DNA of 64,000 nt from positions 10,581,501-10,645,500 of the forward strand of contig CM067544.1 in the NCBI GenBank assembly GCA_034509755.1, in the 5' to 3' direction. Below the pieces are notes generated by a model. It made no database searches. It saw only the letters and a program-made list of their open reading frames with translations, and was not told the origin of the DNA. The DNA comes from Anisodus tanguticus (Eukaryota > Streptophyta > Magnoliopsida > Solanales > Solanaceae). A program made the translations under genes and the position numbers. Each line of letters begins with the position of its first letter. The first letter of the stretch is position 1. This document shows positions 10,646 through 20,600 of the stretch, piece by piece.

Positions 10646-12408
10646 ATGGCAGCCCAAACTCCACCGTCATTTTTCAAAACCCAAAGCTTCTCTAACACGC
10701 CCAATTCTTCAAAACCCTCTCCCATGTCCATTTCCCCAAAATTCACAAACACCAAAGATTATTCCCTAATGTCGACTAGTCCAGCAAATAGCAACAAGGT
10801 TTACAAGCATTATACTTCCATTAATGACTTGAAACCGGTCGAGGAGGACTGCACACATGCTATGATCCTGCTTGGTTCAGATAAGCCATTACAGGTGGGC
10901 TACTCAGGCGATAATGAAAACTCAATCGATGTTGATGCAATATTTGATTTCTCAAACCTTACCTCAAGACAGTCAAAATCGACATTTCCGATGCGAAGGT
11001 CAAAAAGGGTTTTCAAAAACCAATTCGGTGACAACCAGTCAGCCAAAAGATCCAGGGAAGAGTCGACTTTCCCTGTTGATACTACCACTAGTAGCGGCAC
11101 TGACACCGATTTCATTGTGCCCAGTCCTTTAAGAGCTCCATCAACTTCTACTCCATAAGCAGAAACTGAGAAGGAAAAAGAAGAAGAAGAGATGTCAGAT
11201 GGCATACCTCTACGGAGCTTCATTCCTAAAGGGGTCCGCAAAACATACTGGAATTTTGATAAAAATGTTGCCTCAACATCAAAGGCAACAAATGAGAAAA
11301 TGGACCCAGACTATGTTGCCCCAACATACGAGGCAACACCGAACAAGAAAACACAGAATCTAAAACAGATTCTAAGGTAATTCCCTACTCTTTCATGTTT
11401 CAAATGAAATCATGCTCCAGTAACTGGAATTGGTTTAAAAATAGAGTAGTTAGAGGGGAGAAGGTGATTGACCTAACTTCATTCTCCACAAATGGTTTAG
11501 TTGATTTCTTAAGTAGTCGAAAGATCTTAAGCTCTGTATCTGGTAAGAATTCTTATTGTGAGAATGTGATTAGGGTGTTCTATGCAATATGACGCTTGCT
11601 GTTAGGGACACAACCTCGAAGAAATTTGGGAGAATGTACCTATACAACAAGGTATACAATTTTACACCTAATATCATCAACTCCATTCTTGGGATAATTA
11701 ATTATTAGTGAAAGAGAACCTCAACCAAACCCCACTGTGGAGAAACTCAATTCGATAATCAAGTACCTTACGGGGAATTTGATCACTGTTTGGGCTCCTC
11801 CCAGTCATGTGTCAAAACTCACTGCCTTGTTTGCCACTTTGCACAAACTTGCTATACACAACTGGCTACCCTCCCTCAACGAGACAGTAGTGACCCTTGA
11901 TCAAGCATCACTGCTTTTCAAGATTGGAAGGAATCAGAAAGTTGACTTAGGAACCCTCATATTCAACAATGTTACCAACTTGGCAGAAAGACAAAGCAAC
12001 TCTGCCCTTCCATACCCCTCCTTGATTTTTCAAATTCTGCTTAACCAAGGTTTTAAGACTCCAAAAGGAGAAAAACTGAGTCCATACTTAGAGGTTTACA
12101 CAGTACAACGAGCAGTTGTGAACAACAGGGGCATGGTTATTGACCTGCCCTGGAAGAAAGATGAATGGGACACTGACACATCAAAGGATGCTGCCAACAT
12201 TCCTGGCAACATTGGTCAAGGAAAGGTCCCAATGTCCAAATATTGGCTTCGACAACACATTGCTGAACTTGACAGGCAAATTCAAGACCTAGTGCGAGCC
12301 AGAAACTATTATGTGGGCTTACTTTCTTCACAAAAAGGGGGAGAGGACGATGCTGATGATGTTGTTGTTGAAAGCGACGACGACGGGGAGTTCTTTGCCG
12401 GGAAGTAG
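10646..12408 (+). pseudogene. Extra 3' ORF of element 1 (plant-transposon-protein/env-like position), interrupted
   Basis: The N-terminal half (from ATG 10646) is Ser/Pro/Thr-rich and low in complexity, with a basic patch (RRSKRVFKNQ). The C-terminal half matches my memory of the domain called putative plant transposon protein (Pfam Transposase_32). Recognisable blocks are GLVDFLSSRK, LHKLAIHNWLPS and LPYPSLIFQILL. It ends with a short amphipathic helix (LDRQIQDLVRARNYY) and an acidic tail. Stops at 11156-11158 and 11378-11380, a frame change before 11395, and stops near 11590 and 11707 break it. Its function is not established in any family I know. The position equals that of the env-like ORF of Sireviruses. 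Confidence 0.65.
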
Positions 12409-13016
12409 ACGACGGGGAGCTGCCATCGATGATGATGCAGGCCAAGCTATGATGCAAGGGGAAAGGAGTTGAGATAATGATTGTTGACTACTTCTGATGC
12501 TATGAAGATGAAGATGGTGCTGCATAGAGTGATCGATCACAGAAAGCGATTGGAAGCTACTGTGACTCGATTACTCTAGTCAAGAATGATCATGCTGATG
12601 GAATGGATTGTTGATTCAATGATGGATGGAGTGCTGATAATCTCTGTTTATTTGAATATTTAATATACTGACACTTGGAATATATTTTTTGGTTTGTAAT
12701 ATTTTACTTTGGGATATTTGGTATGTTCTTGCAGACATTGTGACTGCTTTCTAAAGTTGTTTATATATGTTTTCCTGATGTGGATTGTTATGAATGGTTA
12801 CTGTAGACTGTTTACGCAGTTGCTGTAAATAAGTCACAACTAACAGAACATAACTCCTATGTAATCAAATAATCGATACAACACTGTTTGGAATTTAATA
12901 CTGCAGGTTGAGGGGGAGCATAACACTGATCCTATTGATTCTTGGAATGTAAGGACTATATCGGGATTCATTATCCTAGTCATTTTCACTTCGTATGGAG
13001 TTTTGTGAAGAAAGGC
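12409..13016 (+). other. 3' non-coding part of element 1
   Basis: Untranslated-looking sequence between the extra ORF and the purine tract. It includes an additional purine tract GAGGGGGAGC near 12910. No gene is seen. Confidence 0.55.
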
Positions 13017-13030
13017 AAAAAGGGGGAGAT
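13017..13030 (+). other. Polypurine tract of element 1
   Basis: AAAAAGGGGGAGA immediately precedes the 3' LTR. This is the expected plus-strand primer site and the Sirevirus-type AAAGGGGGAG form. Confidence 0.85.
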
Positions 13031-13967
13031 TGTTGATGTTGGATGGATGTTGTGGCAACATCTGTAAATGCTCAGGACAACATCTTATGAAAATAAGAAT
13101 GTTGCCTGCGATGTTGTGACAACATTCCTGACAACATCTCCGTAATGATTTTGTCTATTCTTCCGGCCAAAACATGTTGTGTTACTGTGAGTAAAAAATG
13201 ACTTAGGCAAGCTTACAATGATGCTGTGTTTAAAACGTGGTAAAAGAAACAAATCAAAGCTTGGAGAGGAAGCAGCGTGAAGACCAAGTCCAGAACGTTG
13301 AGCTTTTTAAGGAGCAAGAACCGGTCCAAGCTGAAGCCTTCTTTTACTCAACCTCCGCAACCAATCATTGAGGATTTCAAGGGAAGTTCCACATTATAAA
13401 TAGAGGGGAGCTTCAGAGTATTGACATCCAGAATTGAACGAGAAGAATTACCAAGAGAGCTCTCGGATATTCACCTTAGAAACTGGATCAACACACTTAG
13501 CCTAAAGTAGTATAACAACATCTAGTCCCACATTACCATTGCTGCCCATATTCTAGATTAAGCTTCTATTTCAAGTAATTGTAATGAAGATGTTGTATTT
13601 GTCTTTTTAGATCTTTTAACTTTAGGCTGAAGTCATCTGCGACTTCACTTTTGTTTGTAATTTCTTTTTCGCATTTATTGTTCAATCTTGTAAAAAAAAT
13701 TCATTTATAATTGTATATAATTTATACAATTCTTTGGTCATTGACCATCAAGGGATATATTAATATATACCCTTAAAAATATAAACCTTGTGTCTCTTTA
13801 CTTTTCCGCTGCATTTACTCTATAAAGGTTTATAACTGTTTTATCACAATGTTGCCTCAGATGTTGACACAACATTGAAGGCAACATCCAGAAACTGTTT
13901 TAATTGTTCTAGTTGTTACGGTTTTATTCTTACGTATTCTTGCTTATCCGTAGCCCCGGACCCAACA
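13031..13967 (+). repeat. 3' LTR of element 1
   Basis: Begins TGTTGATG and ends CCCAACA, followed by ATAGT. It keeps intact palindromes GATGTTG-TGG-CAACATC at 13046-13062 and ATGTTG-TGA-CAACAT at 13111-13125, which are mutated in the 5' LTR. Confidence 0.93.
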
Positions 13968-14228
13968 ATAGTTATTTGGGTGAATAGATCCCGTGAGTCC
14001 TCTTTTTTTTTCTTGTTAATGTCTATAAACATTTGATTTTAAACTAATTATTATAATATTAATTAATGTCGAGAGTAATATTTGTTAGCGTTTTGAAAAT
14101 TCAGGGTGAAAAAATCATTTGGATTCTGTTAATAATAGTTGAGAACAAGTTTTAAGTAATTATTCGTTATCAAGGTGGGAAACGTAGATATGCATTCTAA
14201 ATAAGGGAAATATCGAACGCCATATCAA

Positions 14229-14234
<6 letters not shown>

Positions 14235-14299
<65 letters not shown>
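14235..14299. repeat. (TA)n microsatellite
   Basis: An unbroken run of alternating T and A of about 65 bases. The stretch from 13973 to 14411 is otherwise AT-rich and shows no gene. Confidence 0.95.
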
Positions 14300-14301
<2 letters not shown>

Positions 14302-14411
14302 CATATTTATATTATTATATAAATTAAAAATTAATTATTCTAATTATAAACAAATAAAAGGCAAGAAACCCTAAAATTCTTCGGACTAAAAGCTTCTTGC
14401 ATGTATGTAAA

Positions 14412-14440
14412 CTAGTTTTAGGTACGCGCTTTGCGCATGT
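14412..14440 (-). mobile_element. Helitron-like 3' terminus
   Basis: Read on the minus strand, a hairpin GCGC-AAA-GCGC (14426-14436) is followed 10 bases later by CTAG and then the target T at 14411. Helitrons end in a short hairpin followed by CTRR and insert 5' of T. The matching 5' TC end has not been located. Confidence 0.4.
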
Positions 14441-14790
14441 ACGTTATCTCAATCAATATAGAATTTATAAAAGATCATATAGGTAATATTAAAGAATATG
14501 TTTGAGCTATAAATAAATATAAACGCACAAATGTAAGTTCTTATGAATGATTAACGTCGCTCCTATTTAGCTACATAAATAATTAAGCATTTTTGTACAT
14601 AACTATTATGGAATGAATGTTAGATTGAATGATAAAATGGTTGTCATAACACAAAAATACTGAAACAAACCAAAACAGTATGTTTATAATTTGTTATGTT
14701 AATTCGCATATCTACAGTTTTAATTTCGTGGGATGAGTAAATTATCATCCTATTCCAATTAACTCCTCCATTTATTCCAATATATTATAA

Positions 14791-14822
14791 CTAGATAGAC
14801 CATGGCCCGTGCCAAGCACGGG
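14791..14822 (-). mobile_element. Second Helitron-like 3' terminus
   Basis: On the minus strand a perfect 7-bp stem hairpin CCCGTGC-TTG-GCACGGG (14806-14822) is followed 11 bases later by CTAG, then T at 14790. This is a textbook Helitron 3' end, in the same orientation as the one at 14412 and 380 bp from it. Confidence 0.5.
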
Positions 14823-16184
14823 ACCAAACATAACAGGATCAAGATTTTCAATGGGTGAAGAAACCATGTAATTTTAAAAGAGCCAATAACCAAAATGTGG
14901 TAGCAATATGTGAGAGTAACTCCAAGATTTGAATTAATTTAACAAGACGTTCTTGTTGGATGAAGACATGCATGATGGATCTTCAAAAAGAATGCACATA
15001 CATCAAGTCCCTGCCACTTTAACTCTCACAAATCGTTGAAGTATAAGATATGAAATCACGATTGAGACAAAATTTATGATTTTTTTCCGATAATGTAATT
15101 ATTTTGGAATTGTAGCACTCAGCAACTTAAAAGAAGTGGAACACTAAATGGTTAATATGTGGCAGATGCTATAATCCGAGAATTGAAGTTATTCAGTTGT
15201 CTGTTACATCTGCCTAATCATCTCCTTCTAACTCATGTTACGTACCTTCAACATGAAAATTAAAATAAGACAGAAGTAGCACAATTATCTTTTCAAGTGT
15301 ATAGCTGTAAGAATACCATGAAATAATATTGTTTTCAATTGTGAGGGTGACAAAAGACAAAGTGACCTGTATTGAAATTAAGAACTCATACTACCATTAT
15401 CAAAGGGTTTTCTGTACAATATGGGCTCCTTTCTTCATAAAATTTCCAGAGAAAGGAGGACATAATAGTGTATTCCGACAACCAATCTAGAGCCTCAGTT
15501 ACAACATATTTTAAGCTCACCTCTTGAATTACTCAGCAGTTGCTTATTGCCTAGTCCTGCAAGTTGGTATTGCATACCCAAAGCTCGACTGAATAATATA
15601 CGCCTCCTTTTCTTGACAAAAAGTTTGGACGTGCTGCTGCAATATATGGTTTAGATAGAAGTAAAATTTGACAACTAATATTTCAAATGAATTTTCTGTA
15701 AAAACAAAAAGAGAGGATAATTCGATATCAACATTGAGAATATGTAAATAGGTAGAAAACCTTGTTGAGAACATGTAAAAAGATAGAGAACCTTGAAGAC
15801 CAACACAGTTGTCTGCAAGAATCTCGATGCAACCCAAGCAGAGATCAATTATCTCTTGCATTATTCTTATTTCATCTAATGCATAATTTGTTGAAATGAT
15901 CCTAAAGAAGGAACGGAACTCTTTTATATAATGCTGCTTCTTCAAGATTCCAAAAAAGAGTACTATAAAGAAACCAAACATGTAGATGTAACTTTCTAAT
16001 TTTAGGCACGTGGGAGGTAGTGGAGGCTGGCTTTATCATTGGATCAAGAATTAGGTTAAGAACGCACTATAACACGAAGTGGAAAATAAAATTTATCTCC
16101 AATCATTAACATCGAAACAAATTGCTCTCTATAGACATAAGAGAAGGGAGATGGAACACTCTTGACCTCTAAACTAACCACTCA
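14823..16184. other. AT-rich non-coding stretch, possible Helitron body
   Basis: No supported gene. It lies on the body side of the Helitron-like end at 14791. A 5' Helitron end on the minus strand was looked for and not found. Confidence 0.3.
15544..15981 (-). other. Open frame, possible captured exon, unrecognised
   Basis: A 145-residue minus-strand frame. The part encoded at about 15797-15960 has balanced composition (motifs FRSFFRIIST and IIDLCLGCIEILADNC). It ends at a candidate splice donor CTTCAAG|GTTCTC; the rest is Phe/Tyr-rich and looks translated by chance. I do not recognise a family. Its place beside Helitron-like ends makes a captured exon possible, but chance is just as likely. 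Confidence 0.2.
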
Positions 16185-16641
16185 CTTCACACTTCTACTA
16201 GAATTTGTTGGAAATTTGCCTTTGGCGGGGAGATGCGTCCACCCATCTTTGATGAATTAAACACTAGTGTTCCGCATGTTGGAGACCTTGTCTCTTCGCA
16301 CATGCATGATCTACGAAGTGAGTAGATGACCGTAGGGCCAAGAATCGTCAAATTTCGTTGAGAAATGAAAGAGATATTGGTCCACGAAGTAAGGTGTTTG
16401 AGGCATGGAAATGTGGTGTGGACAAATCTACCACATCGGTGGGAATAGGAAGAATTGCTCTCTATATAAGTCTCTAATGTGGTAAAGAGTTTGGATCCCC
16501 AAGGGGTATCCCATGTGTTTAAAGGAGGGAAGACCTAGATGTGCTTGGGTTCATGGCTAAGCCCACACGCGCGCCGCCGCCGCCCGTCCGGTCCGATCTC
16601 GGGCGTGGGCTGTGGGCTGTGGGGACTTTCTGATATTATCT

Positions 16642-16757
16642 TTTTGGACCAGAGAACTCTGCCAAATGTACAGTTTGGACCAGAATTCTTTCATATGTAT
16701 AGTTTGGTCCCCAAAGTTTCAATATTTACAGTTTGGTCCCCAGAGTTTCTGGAAAGC
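16642..16757 (+). repeat. Four tandem units of about 29 bp in the solo LTR
   Basis: The core CAGTTTGGTCCC recurs at 16671, 16700 and 16729 with 29-bp spacing, and a more worn unit (TTTTGGACCAGAGAA) comes before them at 16642. The units lie downstream of the TATA box at 16463. Confidence 0.75.
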
Positions 16758-17466
16758 TTTCTCGCCTACCGTTGGATCGTTTTCCGGAGCATTAACCAGC
16801 CATTATTTGGCTGATTAATTCCTCCATTAACAGCCCATTACTTGGGCAAAGGAGTGTACCTCTTTCAATGGCCTTAATAGCCATTACTTGGCTCGTTTTA
16901 ATGGCCTCCCTTAATGGCCATTACAGCCTTGTTTTTGGAAGTTGGACAGCCCATCTTGCATGTTATATATTGAGTAGTTGTTGGCTCAATTCTGGGTAGC
17001 ACAGCAGGCAGTAAATGCACTGCAAAACAACACTGAAAACACACGAAAACAACAGCGTTTTTCAGTCACAAAAGAGCACAAAACAAAGGCGAAATCGTCC
17101 AAAATAGTGGCAAAAATCTGTGCAATTCGTGACTGGAAAACAGTGACCAAACCCTCACATATACACAAGATATACACTACAGAGACACACTATATACACA
17201 GAGACAAAAGAGAAGAGTAAAGAGAAACTCTTAATTCCTATTCCATATCTTCAGCAAGTCGAGTCATATTTGTTTTCTTCGACAGGCTCAACCTATTGGC
17301 TTTGTAGTGTTGAGATTAAAGTGTTGTTTTATCTTGGGAAACTATTGCCCGCTAACGTAAAAGCATATATACGGGGCAATCTTGTCTTAAGGATAGAGGG
17401 TTATCCTCGACTCAACACACAACGTTGTAATCATCCAGATTTAGTTGTTTCTTGATTTCAGGATAT

Positions 17467-17566
17467 CAAGATTCAAGACACAACAAACTTGCGGCAGTTC
17501 TTAACATTGGCTTTGCAAAGTGATCAAGATTCAAGACACAACACACATGCGGCAGTTTTGAAGATT
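17467..17566 (+). repeat. 58-bp tandem duplication in the solo LTR
   Basis: CAAGATTCAAGACACAACA starts at 17467 and again at 17525. Each copy is followed by a similar TGCGGCAGTT. Confidence 0.75.
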
Positions 17567-17652
17567 GACCATTTATTTATCCTTTCGAACATTTATAATA
17601 GTTATTACTTCCCGTACTGCTTTATAAAGTACAATAGAGCACCAACAGAATT

Positions 17653-20600
17653 TACCGAAAGTTCCAAGAATCGAGTCCACAGGGATAAAATGGTCAAAAT
17701 AAACTTAACGATGGAATAGATTGTTACATCAGATACCAATTAAATAATCGTTCATCCTCGAGCGACAAGAGAGAATAGAAGCTGACGGTAACTAAATAAT
17801 CTTTAATATAACAACAGAGAATCCTTTACGACACGAAATGCGCCAAACACACTGCTCTCTCTCCTTATCAGTCGAAACTCCCTCTAACTTAGCTAAAACC
17901 CCAATTTTCATATTTTCATACTCGAATTTCACTCATCATCGATTCCAGAATATAAGAACTGTTTTTGCTAGAATTTTCTAATCCGATATAACCATACCTA
18001 TGAACAGGATCGATAGGTCCCATAATATTTCTCAAGACAACACAAACCTTAGATAAAGACACAATCATAGCCCACGCTGAACCGGTAAAATATTCTGATC
18101 CCGCTAACCTTTCTTTCACTCTTCTAGAGACGTTCTTCGTACCATGATTTCTTAGAAACACACAAAGACAAAACACGAACCATGACTTACTCTTGCCAGA
18201 AAAGAATCCTTGCTTTATCGGAGCAACCCTAAGCAATTCCATCAAACTGATCGTACTCATAGTCGACTTCGCTAGTACTAAGTCTTTTTAAACCTTCAAA
18301 TCATGATACATGAAGCATACCACTGAATACCTCTCCAAGCCAAGCCCGTTGGACACCATATGATCGCTCTATAAACCTCTCGTGACTATAGTACCTCATT
18401 GAATTATTACCAAACACCGATGCAACCCATCACATCTGTTCGAGTAGCTGCTCTCGGTACAATATCATCACTCCACTACCAAATCATAATAAAACTTGGT
18501 AAACCTGTCATACTTCAATCTGAATCGAAACTCATCGTATACGTGAAGGTGATTTACCGGGACCCGTAAGTTCTCCCGGAAATAAAAATATAGTTCATCA
18601 AGCTCCAATCGAGTAATTTCTGATCCAGAATGAATACACAACACCTGAATACTACCAATAGACACTCGAACTGACTCCAACCTTCCGAAACCAATCACAG
18701 CCCTACGACACATCCGTGGTGGCCAATTTTAATCTTTTTCTCATGCAAAATCGATCATATCTGTCACTCTTGACTCCAAAAGTTGAGTCCTATCCAAGCT
18801 GTCCACTTAGCACCGAAGAACTACACCTTATGATTGCAATCTTCATGTTTCTCAACTTCTACCCGATACGCAAATCTGATACAACCTCGAACTTTTTCGA
18901 TGCAAAACCTGTAGCCTCATATAATATCCTACTAACCATCGAATCTTCCCTTGTAACACCTCGATATGCCCATAACAATTCCAAAAGTATGAAATGTTAC
19001 AACTACCGCTCTAAATCTCATGCAACTACTCCCAATTCCTTAATATAAAAAAATGCTCACTCAAGCTGTCCAATCAATATTACTTACAACATAATGCACT
19101 ACCACAAATACAGTCTTATTTCGAACAAATAACTCTAGCCTCCACATCATAGGGATTTCCACAATTCCTTTCCCTTAATCCACACTAACCCATCATCCGA
19201 AGAGTGTTACTAAACTTCCTAACAGTGCACCACACAAGCCACTTCCATAAGCCTTAACATGTCAGTTACCTGAAATTTGCTTTTCACTGGTCGCCGATCA
19301 CGAAACCCACTGGACTTCATCATATCACTTAGTCCATTTATGTGGACTCCCTTCTTTAAGCATACCCAACAATCACACCTCATCTGAAATAAGCAACACC
19401 ACACACCATAACCCATAACGACCAAAGTAATCCCGAATATGTACCTTATTTTTATCGATTCTCGATCAACTATACTTCTTCTTGACTATTCCATTCCCGA
19501 ATTCCAATCAAATCACAATCATCATCACCGTCTAACCCTTTCTCGAACCCACTCAACTTTAAAATTGAATATTTTTTAAATCCAGCGTATCATATACACA
19601 GTCCTCCTTACGTCCTCATGTATCTCCATAGAGGTGTCCTAACTCAAATTCTCTTAACTCAATTTCTGAAATGCTTTCTACAACTCGAATTAATTCAAAC
19701 ATCATTATTGACTTACCACATCGAACATACTAATTGTCGAACCAGAACACCTCTAATCATTCGCGTAGTTATCCCTTTTATCCAATCAACTCAATCGAGT
19801 AGTACAACAATAGTAGCACGAGTAAGCCGAAACTTACACAGCATGCACAATGCTCACAACACTAAGTCAATATTAGATCACAAGTCACACCATTATAGTA
19901 TCCAAGATTCCCTCTTATTAATCCATTCTAGACCATTCATTTAAGAACGCCGTGAGATTACCCATTTGATACATCGCTAACTGCCAATTCATACATCCTA
20001 TCACATCTGTCACCCGAAATTCACTTTACCTCAGTCGCCAATTACCAATCCCATTGAACATATGTCTTAACACTTAATTAATTACCGTATACCAACTCCT
20101 TCGAGCGTACTAACAATTTTACCCTATTTGAAAGCAACGCCACCATAATTTATATCCGGCTCAAGACTTTTCCATTGCTTTGAATTCAAATCCTCCCATT
20201 TCTCGAAGAGATACCTTACTCATTTCAAATTGTCTTAATTCCTCGATTCACACCTTTCGTTCAAAACATAACCACCACTAATGACCGACCATTGCTCAAA
20301 CCTGCTAACATTATCATATTGTTCCATTGAAGTACCCTTGCCAAAATCCTTAAACAAAATAATTCTTCTTCTATATTTGTTCATACGTTCACCGACCTTA
20401 TCATCGGTCTTCGAAAAGCTCTTAACCATTAGTACTAGTCAAATTGTCATCACTCAGTTACCATAAATAACCCCATCGACCAACATCATATTCGATAGTC
20501 CTTAAATGATGCTCACATGCGAAGAACCAACCCTTACCTTATTTTGTCAAACCATAACCATCCAACCAACTCTGAATTTTTTTCCTATCCTTCGGTCAAT

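Larger units (their letters stand above)
3874..13967 (+). mobile_element. Full-length Ty1/copia retrotransposon, Sirevirus-like (element 1)
   Basis: LTRs of 930 and 937 bp begin TGTTGATG and end CCCAACA. They are flanked by the 5-bp duplication ATAGT (3869-3873 and 13968-13972). The order is primer site, gag, protease, integrase, RT, RNase H, extra ORF, purine tract, which is the copia order. A 3' extra ORF, several AGGGGGAG-type purine tracts (near 8173, 12335, 12910, 13020) and a Met-tRNA primer site fit Sireviruses. All coding parts carry stops or frameshifts, so the copy is dead. By eye the first roughly 155 bp of the LTRs differ at about 15 positions, so it is old. A palindromic motif ATGTTG-N(1-3)-CAACAT recurs along its length (see findings). 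Confidence 0.93.
16206..17647 (+). mobile_element. Solo LTR, 1442 bp
   Basis: It starts TGTTGG and ends CCAACA, with GAATT on both sides (16201-16205 and 17648-17652). The flanks, CTACTAGAATT on the left and ACCGAAAGTTCC on the right, are contiguous in a related copy at about 23055-23080, which serves as the empty site. A TATA box TATATAAG lies at 16463-16470. No coding frame is supported. Recombination between the two LTRs of a full element would leave this structure. Strand is taken from the TATA orientation. Confidence 0.85.

Noticed and set aside
18716..19944. Several plus-strand frames of 60-110 codons in the 17.7-23 kb block
   Set aside because: Composition is that of pyrimidine-rich repeat DNA, with no family motif and no splice or start context.
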